This document shows, in pieces, positions 46,690 through 56,014 of a stretch of DNA of 64,000 nucleotides. The stretch comes from Leifsonia poae. GTDB lineage: Bacteria > Actinomycetota > Actinomycetes > Actinomycetales > Microbacteriaceae. The stretch spans positions 1,798,001 to 1,862,000 of the forward strand of contig NZ_JAIHLP010000002.1 of the NCBI RefSeq assembly GCF_020009625.1, written 5' to 3'. Within the stretch, counting starts at the first letter, position 1. Every line of letters starts with the position of its first letter. Made by a program: the position numbers and the translations under genes. Under the pieces are notes generated by a model. It was not told the origin of the DNA. It saw only the letters and a list, made by a program, of their open reading frames with translations, and made no database searches.

Positions 46690-47696
46690 CGGATTTCCTC
46701 CAGTAGGACTTGGTCAGTCATCGTGTGCCGGATCAGGTCGAGAATCCCGAGGGTCTCGAGACTGTCGGCAAGTGGGTGGGTGGGGTGCTGGGTGAGTCCG
46801 GCCTCGATGGCCTCCCCGACGGCGGCGAGCATGGGCACGTACCCGAAGCCGTGCCTCTCGAAGGAGGTGACGTCTGGAGGGCCCAACGCGTTTCGGATCG
46901 AACCGCTGCGCGTCTCGAAACTCGCGGCGGCCCAGAATGGCGCGGGCACGGTGATCCAGCCGTCGGTGCCACTGATGGACGCGCTCGGCTCCAAGTACTC
47001 CACCATCGACGCACCGAGCTGGGCGAACCGGTGGTTGTCGTACGCCAGGGTGATGTGCTCAGTCAGGTCGACGCCGTCCGGTCTGATTCGCCCCGTTGCG
47101 GTAAGGGAGCTGGGCCGGCCGAGCACGTCGACAGCCAGCGTGACCGGGTAGATGCCTTGGTCGAGCAAAGTGCTGCTCGACCGCTCCCCACTCCATCGCT
47201 CCGAGTCCGGCTCGTCGAACGGCAGACCGAACGACGCGCGCACGCTCCGCACCTCGCCGATGCTGCCAGCAGCGAGGGCGTCGAGCATTGCGCGGTAGGC
47301 GGGATGGAAACGCATCCACATTGCCTCCATCGCAAATCGTCCGCTGTCGTGGGCAGCCGCGACGATCTGTTCCGCGTCAACTGCTGTTGCGGCGATGGGT
47401 TTCTCGATCAGTACATGCTTGCCCCTCTGCAGAGCCGAGATCGCGAGCTTCGCGTGCGTCGAGTGGGGCGTCGCGATGTAGACGATGTCGACTTCGGACT
47501 CATCGAGCATGGCGTTGAAGTCGTCATAGGCGCGTTCGAAGCCGAATTCGTCGCTGAGTTTGGCTGCCCTCGCCGCGTCCCGGGAGCACACCGCGTAGCG
47601 TCGCGCTCCCGGGACGAGGGCAAGATCAGCCGCGATGAGCCGGGACACCTGGCCGGTGCCCACGACCGCCCAGCCGAGTTCGCTCTGTTCCGTCAT
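46686..47696 (-). CDS. Gfo/Idh/MocA family oxidoreductase
   Basis: A 336-residue NAD(P)-dependent sugar dehydrogenase-type enzyme. Rossmann motif VVGTGQVSRLI, DIVYIATPHSTHAKLA and the signature EKPIAATA are present, with a C-terminal alpha/beta substrate domain (about 125-330). It overlaps the glycosidase start by ATGA and probably oxidises the sugar released by it, which is inference. Confidence 0.9.
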   Translation of the reverse strand: MTEQSELGWAVVGTGQVSRLIAADLALVPGARRYAVCSRDAARAAKLSDEFGFERAYDDFNAMLDESEVDIVYIATPHSTHAKLAISALQRGKHVLIEKPIAATAVDAEQIVAAAHDSGRFAMEAMWMRFHPAYRAMLDALAAGSIGEVRSVRASFGLPFDEPDSERWSGERSSSTLLDQGIYPVTLAVDVLGRPSSLTATGRIRPDGVDLTEHITLAYDNHRFAQLGASMVEYLEPSASISGTDGWITVPAPFWAAASFETRSGSIRNALGPPDVTSFERHGFGYVPMLAAVGEAIEAGLTQHPTHPLADSLETLGILDLIRHTMTDQVLLEEIR

Positions 47697-47708
47697 CGGA
47701 GGGCTCAG

Positions 47709-48848
47709 TCAGGCTTGTGCGTCGGCGTCGTGTCGCTCCGCACGTCGCGCGGCAAGGTCCCGCTGGATCTGCGGCAGATTCTTGTCGATGTTGAGGAACC
47801 AGATGATGACGCCCATCAGCACAGCGACGATCAGGGGCAGCCACAGGTAGAGGAAGACCTCCATGCTCACGGCTGACGCTGGTTGGGTCGCTTCCTGCCC
47901 GTTGTAGTTACCAGCGGCGAGCAGCCAGCCGACGAGTGCGACACCGAGACCCGCTCCGAAGTTCTGGCCCGCGGTCGCGGCAGCGTAGGTCATTCCGTCG
48001 AGGCGTACTCCGCTTTTCCACTCGCCGTAATCGACGACATCAGCGACCAGGGCGAACAGTCCCGCGGCGATAGGAATGCCGCCGACGGCGCGCACGAGGC
48101 CCCCACTTATGAGCAAGGTCAGGTTGGTCGGATCGATCAGAGAGATCAGCGCACCGACGACGGTGACGACGACGCCGATGAGGATGAGCCTGCGCTTGCC
48201 GAATCGTCCGATGACGGCCGGCATGAACCACAGCCCGATGATGAGCGGGAGGATCTGGATGAGGCCGAGGAAGCTGTAGATGTTGGGGTCGCCGAGCACG
48301 TCTTTCGCGTAGTAGATTCCGACGCCTGCTGCTCCGGTGAGGAGGTAGTTGAGCAGGAAGAACCCGAACGCGAGGAAGAAGTACGGGTTGTGGAACAGGA
48401 TGCGCAGCGTGGCGCCGAGGGGCAGCTTCTCACCGTCATCCTTCTTGATGGTGCCCTTGACTCGTTCCTTGGTGCCGAAGAAGACGATAAGGAAGGTGAC
48501 GGCGGAGATCACACCGTAGACGATCGAGATGAACGTCCAGCCGCCCTGGCCTCCGCCATTGGCGGTGACGATCGGGATGGTGATGAAGTTCACCACGAGG
48601 GTAGTCACGAGCGCGAAGAAGGTGCGGATGACCGTCAAAGAGACACGCATCTTCGAGTTGCTCGTGATCACGGAGAGCAGCGTGTGATACGCGAGGTTCG
48701 ATCCGACGAAGCCGACGCCAAGGCATAGGAAGTACATGACGAAGGCGTAGACCTCTTTCGCCCCGGTCGGCATCCCGGCCGGGATGTTGAACAGCAGGAT
48801 GAAGGAAATGACGACCACAGGAGCGCTGAACAGGATATGAGCTCTCCA
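47709..48848 (-). pseudogene. GPH-type sugar transporter lacking its N-terminus
   Basis: About 375 residues of an MFS glycoside-pentoside-hexuronide symporter remain, with at least ten transmembrane segments from HILFSAPVVVISFILLF onwards to a basic C-terminus. Complete family members begin about 90-100 residues earlier (helices 1-2 and the loop ending R.PY.L), but here a TAA at 48849-48851 and unrelated sequence precede it. A shorter start at 48818 is possible, but the product would lack helices 1-2. Probably inactive after a deletion or recombination. Confidence 0.75.
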
Positions 48849-48851
48849 TTA

Positions 48852-49090
48852 ACCCAGACGCCGAGCCTTGAGGGGCCTCTTCGCGCGAAAAGCGCGCGTT
48901 GCCCGTGCTTGTCCTTCACCGCGACGGTGAGCAGGAAGCCGGCCATGACGGGGAACACGATGACGCCATTGATCTGACCTCCGAACATGACGGTTGTGAC
49001 GGTCGCGACCAGGCCCGCCAGGAGAACGATCGTTTCGACCATCCCCAACCCCGAGAGGCCCGGGGTTGTCGGACCTTCACAAAGCGGAGG
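48852..49090 (-). pseudogene. Fragment of a membrane protein, perhaps conjugation-related
   Basis: The minus strand encodes GLGMVETIVLLAGLVATVTT, a second hydrophobic stretch (GVIVFPVMAGFLLTVAVK) and GQRALFARRGPSRLGVW, then runs into transporter sequence in another frame. Two close helices and an RRGPSR patch resemble the N-terminal membrane part of SCO6880-like conjugal proteins of actinobacteria. The identification is weak. Codons upstream (VKVRQPRASRG) join it only if one base is added in a G run at 49061-49065. Confidence 0.3.
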
Positions 49091-49242
49091 GAACGGGATT
49101 TGCCAGCCCTGCTGAGGTATTGGCCTGGCAAGCCTCCGTCCAGGGGAAGGACCAAACCCTTTCCGTTTACACATCCGACGGCAGCACCGTAATCGGGGAG
49201 TTCGTCGTCAAGGCCACCTCCGGGGTAGTCATCCAGAAGTAG
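49066..49242 (+). pseudogene. Fragment of an unknown protein C-terminus
   Basis: An open plus-strand frame reads AEVLAWQASVQGKDQTLSVY to GEFVVKATSGVVIQK and a stop at 49240-49242. The composition is that of a real beta-rich protein, a terminator follows 14 bp later, and no convincing start exists. It is probably the 3' remnant of a lost gene. Confidence 0.35.
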
Positions 49243-49255
49243 CGAGCGATGAAGG

Positions 49256-49291
49256 AGGGGCACGCGGCCGAATCTTCGGTAGCGTGCCCCT
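49256..49291 (+). terminator. Terminator after the gene fragment
   Basis: A perfect 10-bp stem (aggggcacgc / gcgtgcccct) with a 16-base loop is followed by ctctgctgc. Confidence 0.65.
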
Positions 49292-49336
49292 CTGCTGCGC
49301 TTGGAACCAACACCGAACTGCTGGACATTACAGGAT

Positions 49337-49921
49337 ATGAACGCCGAACCGACCGACCTCGACCTGCTCAGGCAGGCCAGTGAGGGCGATGGCGATGCGT
49401 TCGCCCGGCTCTTCCGTCGTCACCGCGACCGGGTATTTCGACACACGCTGAGGTTGGCTAACACTCCCTCTGACGCGGAGGACCTTGTCGCCCTAACGTT
49501 CGCCGAGGTCTGGCGCAAGCGAAACCGCATCAGTTCGGACGACTCATCCATTCTCCCGTGGCTGCTCGTCACTGCGTCGAACTTGGCACGAAACAACGTG
49601 CGCGCGTTCCGACGGCACCAGGCACTCCTTGCCAAGATGCCCGCGCCGGAGCCGATCGCTGACCACAGCAGCGACGTCTTGGATCGCCTCCAACACGACG
49701 ACATCGCGGCCCGGGTCCGGGAGTCTTTCGAACGACTCGACGACCGTGACCGCGAGATCTTGAGCTTGTGCGTCCTGGAGGAAATGAGCACCCAGCAGGT
49801 CGCCAACCTGCTCCGCGTGCCAACAGGCACGGTGAAATCTCGGCTCTCTCGGGCCCGGACCCGCCTCGCGGAGATCGTCGCGATCGACCTCTCCGCCGAA
49901 GAGATTAGGAGCATGCAATGA
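49337..49921 (+). CDS. ECF-type RNA polymerase sigma factor
   Basis: A 194-residue sigma-70 family factor. Region 2 (about 10-75: GDAFARLFRRHRDRVFRHTLRL, AEDLVALTFAEVWRKR) and region 4 (about 125-180: LDDRDREILSLCVLEEMSTQ, GTVKSRLSRARTRL) are complete. The ATG at 49337 with cagga upstream is chosen over an earlier in-frame ATG. It overlaps the next gene by ATGA. The partner protein is a likely membrane anti-sigma factor. Target promoters unknown. Confidence 0.92.
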   Translation: MNAEPTDLDLLRQASEGDGDAFARLFRRHRDRVFRHTLRLANTPSDAEDLVALTFAEVWRKRNRISSDDSSILPWLLVTASNLARNNVRAFRRHQALLAKMPAPEPIADHSSDVLDRLQHDDIAARVRESFERLDDRDREILSLCVLEEMSTQQVANLLRVPTGTVKSRLSRARTRLAEIVAIDLSAEEIRSMQ

Positions 49922-50460
49922 CCGTCATCTTCGATCCGAAACGCAGCGCTGCCCTCGAAGCAGCCTTCGCCGCAAAAGTCCGTTTCGACACCAATCCCAC
50001 ACAAATACGCCGGGTCCACCGGCAGCGATGGATACTCGGCGGAGCCGTCACCGCGGGCGCGGCGCTCAGCGTCGCTGCCTCGGCTGTCGTCATCGGCCTT
50101 CCCGGATGGTCTGCCCTTCCCAGCACGGATCCGAGCGCGTCGCCCTCGTACGCGCCGGTCCCCGACTGGCCGAAGAATGCCAATGGACAAACCTACGGTG
50201 TGCAAGGCTCCAGCCCCATCGCGCCCGACCTTATCGAGGTCCAGGGCGAAGACACGACCGGGAACCCGGTGAACGGCTACATGTTCAGTCGGGATCTCAC
50301 CCGCGCGGAAAACGGCGGTCCGGAACCGACGTCACCAGCTCAAGCGCTGAAGCAACAGCAGGAGCGCCTGAAGAACTATCCGAACGGGCAATGGCTTCCG
50401 GTCTACAAGAGCGACGGCGAGACCCGTATCGGTCGCTTCCTCGTCGGGTCAGGGAACTGA
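49918..50460 (+). CDS. Probable membrane anti-sigma or signalling partner
   Basis: A 180-residue protein with a cytoplasmic basic N-terminus (about 1-35), one transmembrane helix (about 38-62) and an extracellular Pro/Ser-rich domain. No zinc-binding anti-sigma HxxxCxxC motif is seen, so the identification rests on its coupling to the sigma gene and the topology. It may be a degenerate or lineage-specific anti-sigma factor. Confidence 0.6.
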   Translation: MTVIFDPKRSAALEAAFAAKVRFDTNPTQIRRVHRQRWILGGAVTAGAALSVAASAVVIGLPGWSALPSTDPSASPSYAPVPDWPKNANGQTYGVQGSSPIAPDLIEVQGEDTTGNPVNGYMFSRDLTRAENGGPEPTSPAQALKQQQERLKNYPNGQWLPVYKSDGETRIGRFLVGSGN

Positions 50461-50600
50461 GATGGCCACGCGTCAACACAATCGGGCGCCCTCGACCGGG
50501 GAGACACCCTCACTCGATTTCGGCGGACGCACGTATCCCTAGCGTCCGCCACAGGTCTCCGCGAGCATGACAAGGGGCTTATCGGCGCGGACTGAGGACG

Positions 50601-50642
50601 GTGCCCGCCGCCCAGTGCCTAGGGGTAGGCGGCGGCGGGCAC
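50601..50642. terminator. GC-rich hairpin, possible terminator
   Basis: A perfect 12-bp stem, gtgcccgccgcc / ggcggcgggcac, with an 18-base loop. There is no T run on either side. Confidence 0.4.
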
Positions 50643-50648
50643 CTACCG

Positions 50649-50763
50649 ACCCGATGGAGTTTGAAGAGGTCCGCGTAGACATCCAGAGTCGTAGTCGCTG
50701 AGGCGTGGCCGAGCATTCGTCGGACCGACCTCACATTCGTTCCCGCCGATGCTTCCCGTGACA
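50649..50763 (-). pseudogene. Integrase remnant (C-terminal boxes)
   Basis: The minus strand encodes SREASAGTNVRSVRRMLGHA then SATTTLDVYADLFKLHR, covering the His and Tyr boxes of a phage-type integrase. The part with the first Arg and HxxR is gone and a TAG precedes the visible fragment. The TLDVYADLF end is near-identical to that at 44023-44097, so both may stem from related elements or one duplicated edge. Confidence 0.7.
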
Positions 50764-50764
50764 G

Positions 50765-51588
50765 CTAGAGCCGCCCGCCGCGTTTCAGCGCTGCGGCAAG
50801 AAAGCGGATCGCGTCGCGGGTCCGTTCTTCGGTGAACTCTCCGGTATGCCCTGCTCCGTCCACGACCCGATACTCGTGCGGAACCTCGAGGTCGACCAAA
50901 AGCTGGTGGAGAAACTGGGCTCCCTCGTGAAGGAGAAATTCGTCGGCTCCGCCGCAATCAATGAGCACAGGCAGCTGAGCGAGGCGAATCGCGTCGGCGT
51001 TTGCGCGCAACCGACCGTAAACGCTGTTGGAGTTGTACGCGATGCGGTCGCCGCAACCGGCTCCCATCGCGCTGTGCAGCTTGCCGAGAACACCGGGAAC
51101 GTTCCGCTCGGGAACGGCGTCGATTGTTTCGGCCGGGAACACGGCGGGAGATACCGCTGCGACCGCCGCGTAGCGTGACGGACAGCTGAAAGCGAGCTTG
51201 AGTGCTCCGTACCCACCCATTGACGAGCCGATCACCGCAATGGCGCTGAACTCTCCGAAGGTCTTTGCGACGTGCAGAGGAAACTCATCCGCCACCAGCG
51301 TTTCCCACGCCGCCCCAGGGCGGTCGATGTAGAACCCCCGAGCGTGGGCGTGCTGGGACAAGCCACTACGGCACGCGGCAGTTCCCCTCGACTCCATAGC
51401 TCCTCGTAGAGCGGCTGTACAAATTCGAGCGATGCGGACGATGCCCTGGCACCGTGCAGGTGAAGCACCAACGGCAGCGTCTCGTTGCTTCGCCAATTCG
51501 GGGGTGTGAGCACTCGATAGTCGACGGAGTCGGCCACGGAGGCGGAATCGAAACGTCCCTCGCGGAGATGGCTGGAAGGGAAGGTCAC
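50765..51588 (-). CDS. Esterase (alpha/beta hydrolase, esterase D-like), frame broken once
   Basis: About 274 residues after one correction. GTG at 51588 starts TPPNWRSNETLPLVLHLHGA (oxyanion region) to CPSTPTLGG. At the five-C run 51335-51339 the frame changes. One more base yields FYIDRPGAAWETLVADEFP, then nucleophile elbow GSSMGGYGALKLAF, an acid near LIDCGGADE and His in VDGAGHTGE. This is the esterase D / S-formylglutathione hydrolase-like fold. A true frameshift mutation is possible, but a homopolymer error is likely. Confidence 0.75.
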
Positions 51589-51648
51589 TTCGTCTTCTCT
51601 CGTCGTCGATGGTGCACGCGTGGGATGCCCGATAGGTTCTTGAAGCCC

Positions 51649-52245
51649 TCAGACCGGGGGTTCCGGATCGTACTGGATGCCACGGCGAACTTGTCTGGCG
51701 CGCTCTCGATTCGAGAAACGCTCGACGAGCCGGAGCGCCATGTCGATACCGGCCGAGACACCGGCCGAAGTGATCGTGTCCCCGTCTTCAACGAATCTGT
51801 CATCCGGACGGACCGTGATCGTGGGATCGAGTTCACTGAGTCTGTCAACGGAAGCCCAGTGGGTTGTGGCCGGCCGATTGCGCAGGATCCCCGCGGCAGC
51901 GTAGACAAGGGCGCCTGTGCAGACGCTCGCCATGAGCGGCACATGCGTTCGCTGCTCCCGCACCCACGCCAGATGATCAGCTCTCAACAGAGCTGGACGG
52001 GTCCCTTGACCCCCGGGATAGATCAGCACTTCTAGGGCCGGTAGTTCAGAGCTGCGGAGGTCCGGAAGAATGCGCAGGCCCTTCGCGCACGTTATGGGGT
52101 CCAGGGAGTCAGCGAAGGTGAAGACATCGAAGCCATCTTCCGGGTAGTTGCGCGCCCAGTACGCCAACACTTCCCACGGCCCCGCTGCATCAAGCTCTTC
52201 AACCCCGTCGAAAAGGAAGATCGCGATGTTCTTTCGTGCTGACAC
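51649..52245 (-). CDS. DJ-1/PfpI family protein
   Basis: A 198-residue glutamine amidotransferase-like protein with FLFDGVEELDAAGPWEVL, IYPGGQG and the nucleophile elbow ASVCTGALVYAAAG, then TTHWASVDRL and TSAGVSAGIDMAL. The set is typical of the isonitrile hydratase / AraC-GATase-like branch. Possible activities are hydratase, glyoxalase or chaperone. ATG start, complete length. Confidence 0.88.
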   Translation of the reverse strand: MSARKNIAIFLFDGVEELDAAGPWEVLAYWARNYPEDGFDVFTFADSLDPITCAKGLRILPDLRSSELPALEVLIYPGGQGTRPALLRADHLAWVREQRTHVPLMASVCTGALVYAAAGILRNRPATTHWASVDRLSELDPTITVRPDDRFVEDGDTITSAGVSAGIDMALRLVERFSNRERARQVRRGIQYDPEPPV

Positions 52246-52430
52246 AGTTTCTGCCTTTCACCGGCACGCGGCAGCGCTGCATGCCGTCACAGAGTATCGG
52301 GATGATCCGCCTTGTCAGCGCCGGGCATCCTCGCCCGTACTGGGAACCGGGAGCGCGATCGAGTAGAAGTGCCTCAAGCGGTTGAATACCGCACAGTCTT
52401 CGATGACATCGAACCGTCGTCACCGTGACC

Positions 52431-52808
52431 TCAGTTGCGCTCGGCAGTCACGATCTGCGCGGACACATCCGTGTCTTCACTCACGTGATAGGAAGCGCAC
52501 ACGCGGTGGTATCCGTCTGCGATGAGGAGAGGCGTGCCGCCAAGGGCGCCGCGAATGAGTAGGACCGGGCTCAATGCCTTCCCCTTGCGAACCCTCTTCA
52601 AGTCCTTCGCTACGTACGGGTCGTCGAGAGGAAGAAGTGGCAGCCGTGCGGCCCGCAGAACATCCTTCGCTTTGTGGAACACGATAGGTTGCTCGGCCAG
52701 CCCCTCGGCGAGCGAGCGCGCTTGTGCAGGGTCGGTGATGAGGCTGAGGAACGAAATCGCGGCGGGGTAGTCGTGTGGTTCAGGATCGTGTGACCAACGC
52801 ACTTTCAT
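52431..52808 (-). CDS. Small protein with ParB-like core (125 aa)
   Basis: A soluble protein with KAKDVLRAARLPLLPLDDP and the distinctive LLIADGYHRVCASYHV, which resembles the ParB/sulfiredoxin-type nucleotide-binding turn (GxHR). Stand-alone members are common in actinobacteria, without known function. ATG at 52808. Confidence 0.6.
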   Translation of the reverse strand: MKVRWSHDPEPHDYPAAISFLSLITDPAQARSLAEGLAEQPIVFHKAKDVLRAARLPLLPLDDPYVAKDLKRVRKGKALSPVLLIRGALGGTPLLIADGYHRVCASYHVSEDTDVSAQIVTAERN

Positions 52809-52857
52809 GGGGACCTCCTGCTAGTTTCGGCAAGAGTACTCCCGGGAAGGAGATGTC

Positions 52858-53622
52858 GTGGTCGCAGAGCATCTTCCGTTGTCACCGCTTCAGCGGCAGC
52901 AGGTGAACCAGTTCGACGACCCGGCTCACGAGGTGCGCCGACTCGTTGCAGAGACATTCGGCACCTTCCTTCTGGTCCTGGTGGCCGCAGGAGCAACTGT
53001 TGTGAACACGATCAGCAACGGCGCCGTCGGTCGCGTCGCGGAGGTCACCGCACCCGGCCTCATGGTCACGGCGATCGTGCTCTTCATGGGTGCGAATTCG
53101 GGCGCGCACCTGAACCCGGTCGTCACCATCGCATTCGCTCTCCGCACCGATTTCCAATGGCGCCGTGTTCCCGGTTATGTACTCGCTCAACTGGTGGGCT
53201 CCGTCGCTGCCGTCGGCGTCTTGCGTCTGACGTTTGGGGATGGAACCACCCTCGGTCTCACCGCACCGGGGCCCGGGTTCAGCACAGGACAGGCACTGGT
53301 GGTGGAGGTGCTTCTGACATTCGGACTGGTCAGTGTCATCCTCGGCGCGGCTTCGGGTGCGCAGAACATCGGCGCTCTCTCCGCGGTCGCAGCCGGCGCC
53401 TACGTCGTGCTGGCTGGCCTGTGGGCCAGCCCCGTCAGCGGCGCCTCGATGAACCCCGCGCGCTCCTTCGGGCCCGCGCTCCTGAGCGGGAATCTCACCC
53501 AGCTGTGGATCTACCTGGTCGGGCCGTTGGCCGGCGCGCTTCTCGCCTGCGGTATGGCACAAGTCCTTCGCGGGCGCGGAGGCGGCCAAACCGAATCCCA
53601 CGCCGCCCAGGGCACCCCGTAG
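52858..53622 (+). CDS. Aquaporin / MIP family channel
   Basis: A 254-residue six-helix membrane channel. The two half-helix motifs are HLNPVVTIAF (NPV instead of NPA) and SMNPARSFGPA (NPA). GTG start at 52858 with aaggaga upstream. An N-terminal polar extension (about 1-35) is longer than usual. It may pass water or small neutral solutes; the first-motif change from NPA to NPV may alter selectivity. Confidence 0.9.
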   Translation: MVAEHLPLSPLQRQQVNQFDDPAHEVRRLVAETFGTFLLVLVAAGATVVNTISNGAVGRVAEVTAPGLMVTAIVLFMGANSGAHLNPVVTIAFALRTDFQWRRVPGYVLAQLVGSVAAVGVLRLTFGDGTTLGLTAPGPGFSTGQALVVEVLLTFGLVSVILGAASGAQNIGALSAVAAGAYVVLAGLWASPVSGASMNPARSFGPALLSGNLTQLWIYLVGPLAGALLACGMAQVLRGRGGGQTESHAAQGTP

Positions 53623-53748
53623 TCGACACTGCGGCAGATCCTGACCGATCGGCTTCATGCGAAAAGGCAAGCTACGAGGGTGATTCGGCCCCGCTGGACG
53701 TTCTCACAAGCGACACGAGCGTCCCCGAACGGGCCGACTGGCACATTC

Positions 53749-54606
53749 TTATCCCGGACTCACGCAATCGAAGCGTCCTCGCGAACGAGTTTCGAACGAG
53801 CTGGACCGAAGCCATCCCAGCCCCAGACAGTGTGACGAATGCCCGAGAGTCGCAGCAGGGTCGGGCTCGGTCGGGTGAGCAATCGTCGGCAACGTCTGGT
53901 CGTCCAGAACAAGGCCGAGCCACTTCACCAGCATCGACGCCTCGTGAGGCGATGGAGGTTGTCGTTCGGGCGCCCGAACCGACCAGAGGGTAGTTTGAAG
54001 CCCGCTTCGCCGGCGCTCTCGAACTAATCGATCGAACGCGACGAGGTACCACCGTTGAACCGTGTTCACCAACGCATGAGGGTCGACTCGACGTTCCTTG
54101 GATTGCCCATCCCGATGCGTGTGCAGGAACGCCACCCGGCGTCGCAGCAGACACGATCTCGCCAACTCACCGAGGAGGCTCATATCGACCGTGGTGTCAT
54201 CGAGTAGGTCGAGACCGTCAACGGGCACGTCGACAGTCACCTCGCCAACGGCATCGACAGCCCACCGCACCCGGGGAGGTAGCGATGTCAGGATCTTGCC
54301 GAGTGCGCTGGCTGCCAAAGTCTGGTGTGAGCCCTCTTACCAGCGCCGCAGCGCGAGTACACAGGCCAAGGCCTCGTCCGTCGAAAGAAAGATCGGCGGC
54401 AGAACAGCGCCGGGTTCCAATGAGTACCCGCCATCGACGCCGAGCCTTGCGTCGATCGGATAGCCGAGATCCCGGACCCGCGCCACGTCTCGCCGCACGG
54501 TTCTCGTGGTCACGCCAAGATCCACCGCGAGCCGGTCGCTGGCGACGAAACGGCTTCTTTGGAGCATCCCCAGCAAGACAAAGGTCCGCGACGTTGTATC
54601 CCACAC
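53749..54606 (-). pseudogene. YafY/WYL-type transcriptional regulator, disrupted
   Basis: The N-terminal HTH (VWDTTSRTFVLLGMLQRSRF, DLGVTTRTVRRDVARVRDLG) and DARLGVDGGYSLEPG are intact from GTG 54606. An in-frame TAA at 54337-54339 follows ALRRW, and the WYL-type part resumes in the same frame (EGSHQTLAASALGKIL, RVRWAVDAVGEVTVDV, ALVNTVQRWYLVAFD). The last 60 codons no longer resemble the family. A truncated HTH protein may still be made. Confidence 0.7.
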
Positions 54607-54705
54607 GCACTGATCGTCCTCCGCGCAGTCCTCGCACGCTCGCTGCACAACTGTCGCCCGGCGGCCGATGCCCCGGTGTCGGGAGGCCACGACACAATTA
54701 CGGCA

Positions 54706-56001
54706 CTAGGAGGGGTTGTGCGTGTCGTGCCATTCGATGTGGTCGGCCGCCCAGGTGTCCGGTCGACCGATTCGTCGGATCGATCTGTTCGCCGCCATGA
54801 GGATGACACCCAGAAGGAGAACCGCGCCGAACACGGCAATCGACGCGTTGACGCCGATGGCCACGAGCAGCGCTCCCGCGACGATGGGTGATACCGGTGT
54901 GACGAGTACGGCCGAGAGGGACAGGACTGAGTTCATGCGACCCTGCAGGTCGTGTGGTGTCACGGCGACGGCGTATCCGATGATGCCGGCGTTGAGCGGT
55001 GGGACGAAAACTGTCGCGACCCCGATCCAGATCAGATACCAGCCGTAGGTGCTCGTCGCCGCGAGCCCAGCTACACCGGTGACCATGAAGAGAAGGCAGG
55101 CGATCGCGAGCGGGCCGGCGGGCAGCCGTTTGACGAGCGGGCCGGCGAGGATCGAGCCGAGCACCATCGCACCGCCGGCCACAGCGTTCACCAGCCCGAT
55201 CTGAACCGGCGACGTGCGAATGGAGATCAGGTGCAGGTTGAGCGAGTACAGCACGCCGCCGAACCCGAGATTCAGCAGGGCGAAAGTCACCAACCCCGTT
55301 CGCATGAACGAGACGCTCATGACGAATCGGAGGCCCTCGCGCAGGGAGGTCACTGGTGAGCTGGAGGCCGCGCGCGTCAGGTCTCCATTGAGAGGCTTGC
55401 GAACCAGTGCCGCGCAGATGCCGGCAACGGCGTACCCCACGGTGCTGGCGATGAGCGGCCAGGCGCGACTGAATCCGTAGAGGACGCCGCCCACTGGGCC
55501 CGCAATGAGAGTCGCTACGGCCGAGCGGCCTTCCATCGCCGCCATCGCGGACCCCAACTGATCGTCGGGCACGACCTGGCGGATACCCGCACTCTCGGCC
55601 GGTTGATAGAACGACCCGAGGACCGCGGAGATGAACACGACGACGCCCAATTGCCACACAGTGAGGATCGACAACACGTCGGCGACCACGAGCGAGCCCC
55701 AGACGACAACGCCGAGGACCGAGCAGACGACGAGAAGGCGTCGGCGATCGAAGCGATCGGCGATGACACCGGCGGGAAGAGTGGCGATCAGCGCACCCAG
55801 CTCTCCCACGGTTGCGACAACGCCGGCCGCGACCACCGACCGCGTCATGGCGAACGCGATGAGTGGCACGGCGAACGACGCCAGACCGGCCCCGATGATC
55901 TGCGTGGTCTTTCCAGACATCAGCAGCAGATATGCCGAGTTCGACCAGAGGCTCGGTGACGTCTCGGCGACGGGCCCGCTGACGGGCGATTCGATGCTCA
56001 T
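54706..56001 (-). CDS. MFS transporter (EntS/MFS_3-like)
   Basis: A 431-residue exporter with 12 predicted helices, motif A-like GVIADRFDRRRLLV after helix 2 and a repeat-like loop at the centre. ATG 56001 is preferred; an earlier in-frame ATG would overlap the operator. It is divergent from an ArsR-type regulator with a perfect palindrome between them, so repression and induction by a substrate are likely. Probable drug or siderophore efflux; substrate unknown. Confidence 0.87.
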   Translation of the reverse strand: MSIESPVSGPVAETSPSLWSNSAYLLLMSGKTTQIIGAGLASFAVPLIAFAMTRSVVAAGVVATVGELGALIATLPAGVIADRFDRRRLLVVCSVLGVVVWGSLVVADVLSILTVWQLGVVVFISAVLGSFYQPAESAGIRQVVPDDQLGSAMAAMEGRSAVATLIAGPVGGVLYGFSRAWPLIASTVGYAVAGICAALVRKPLNGDLTRAASSSPVTSLREGLRFVMSVSFMRTGLVTFALLNLGFGGVLYSLNLHLISIRTSPVQIGLVNAVAGGAMVLGSILAGPLVKRLPAGPLAIACLLFMVTGVAGLAATSTYGWYLIWIGVATVFVPPLNAGIIGYAVAVTPHDLQGRMNSVLSLSAVLVTPVSPIVAGALLVAIGVNASIAVFGAVLLLGVILMAANRSIRRIGRPDTWAADHIEWHDTHNPS

Positions 56002-56014
56002 GACGACGACCATA

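Larger units (their letters stand above)
50461..50764. other. Gene-free stretch with hairpin and integrase debris
   Basis: No intact gene is visible. It holds the 12-bp hairpin and the integrase remnant listed separately, with low-information sequence between. Confidence 0.5.
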
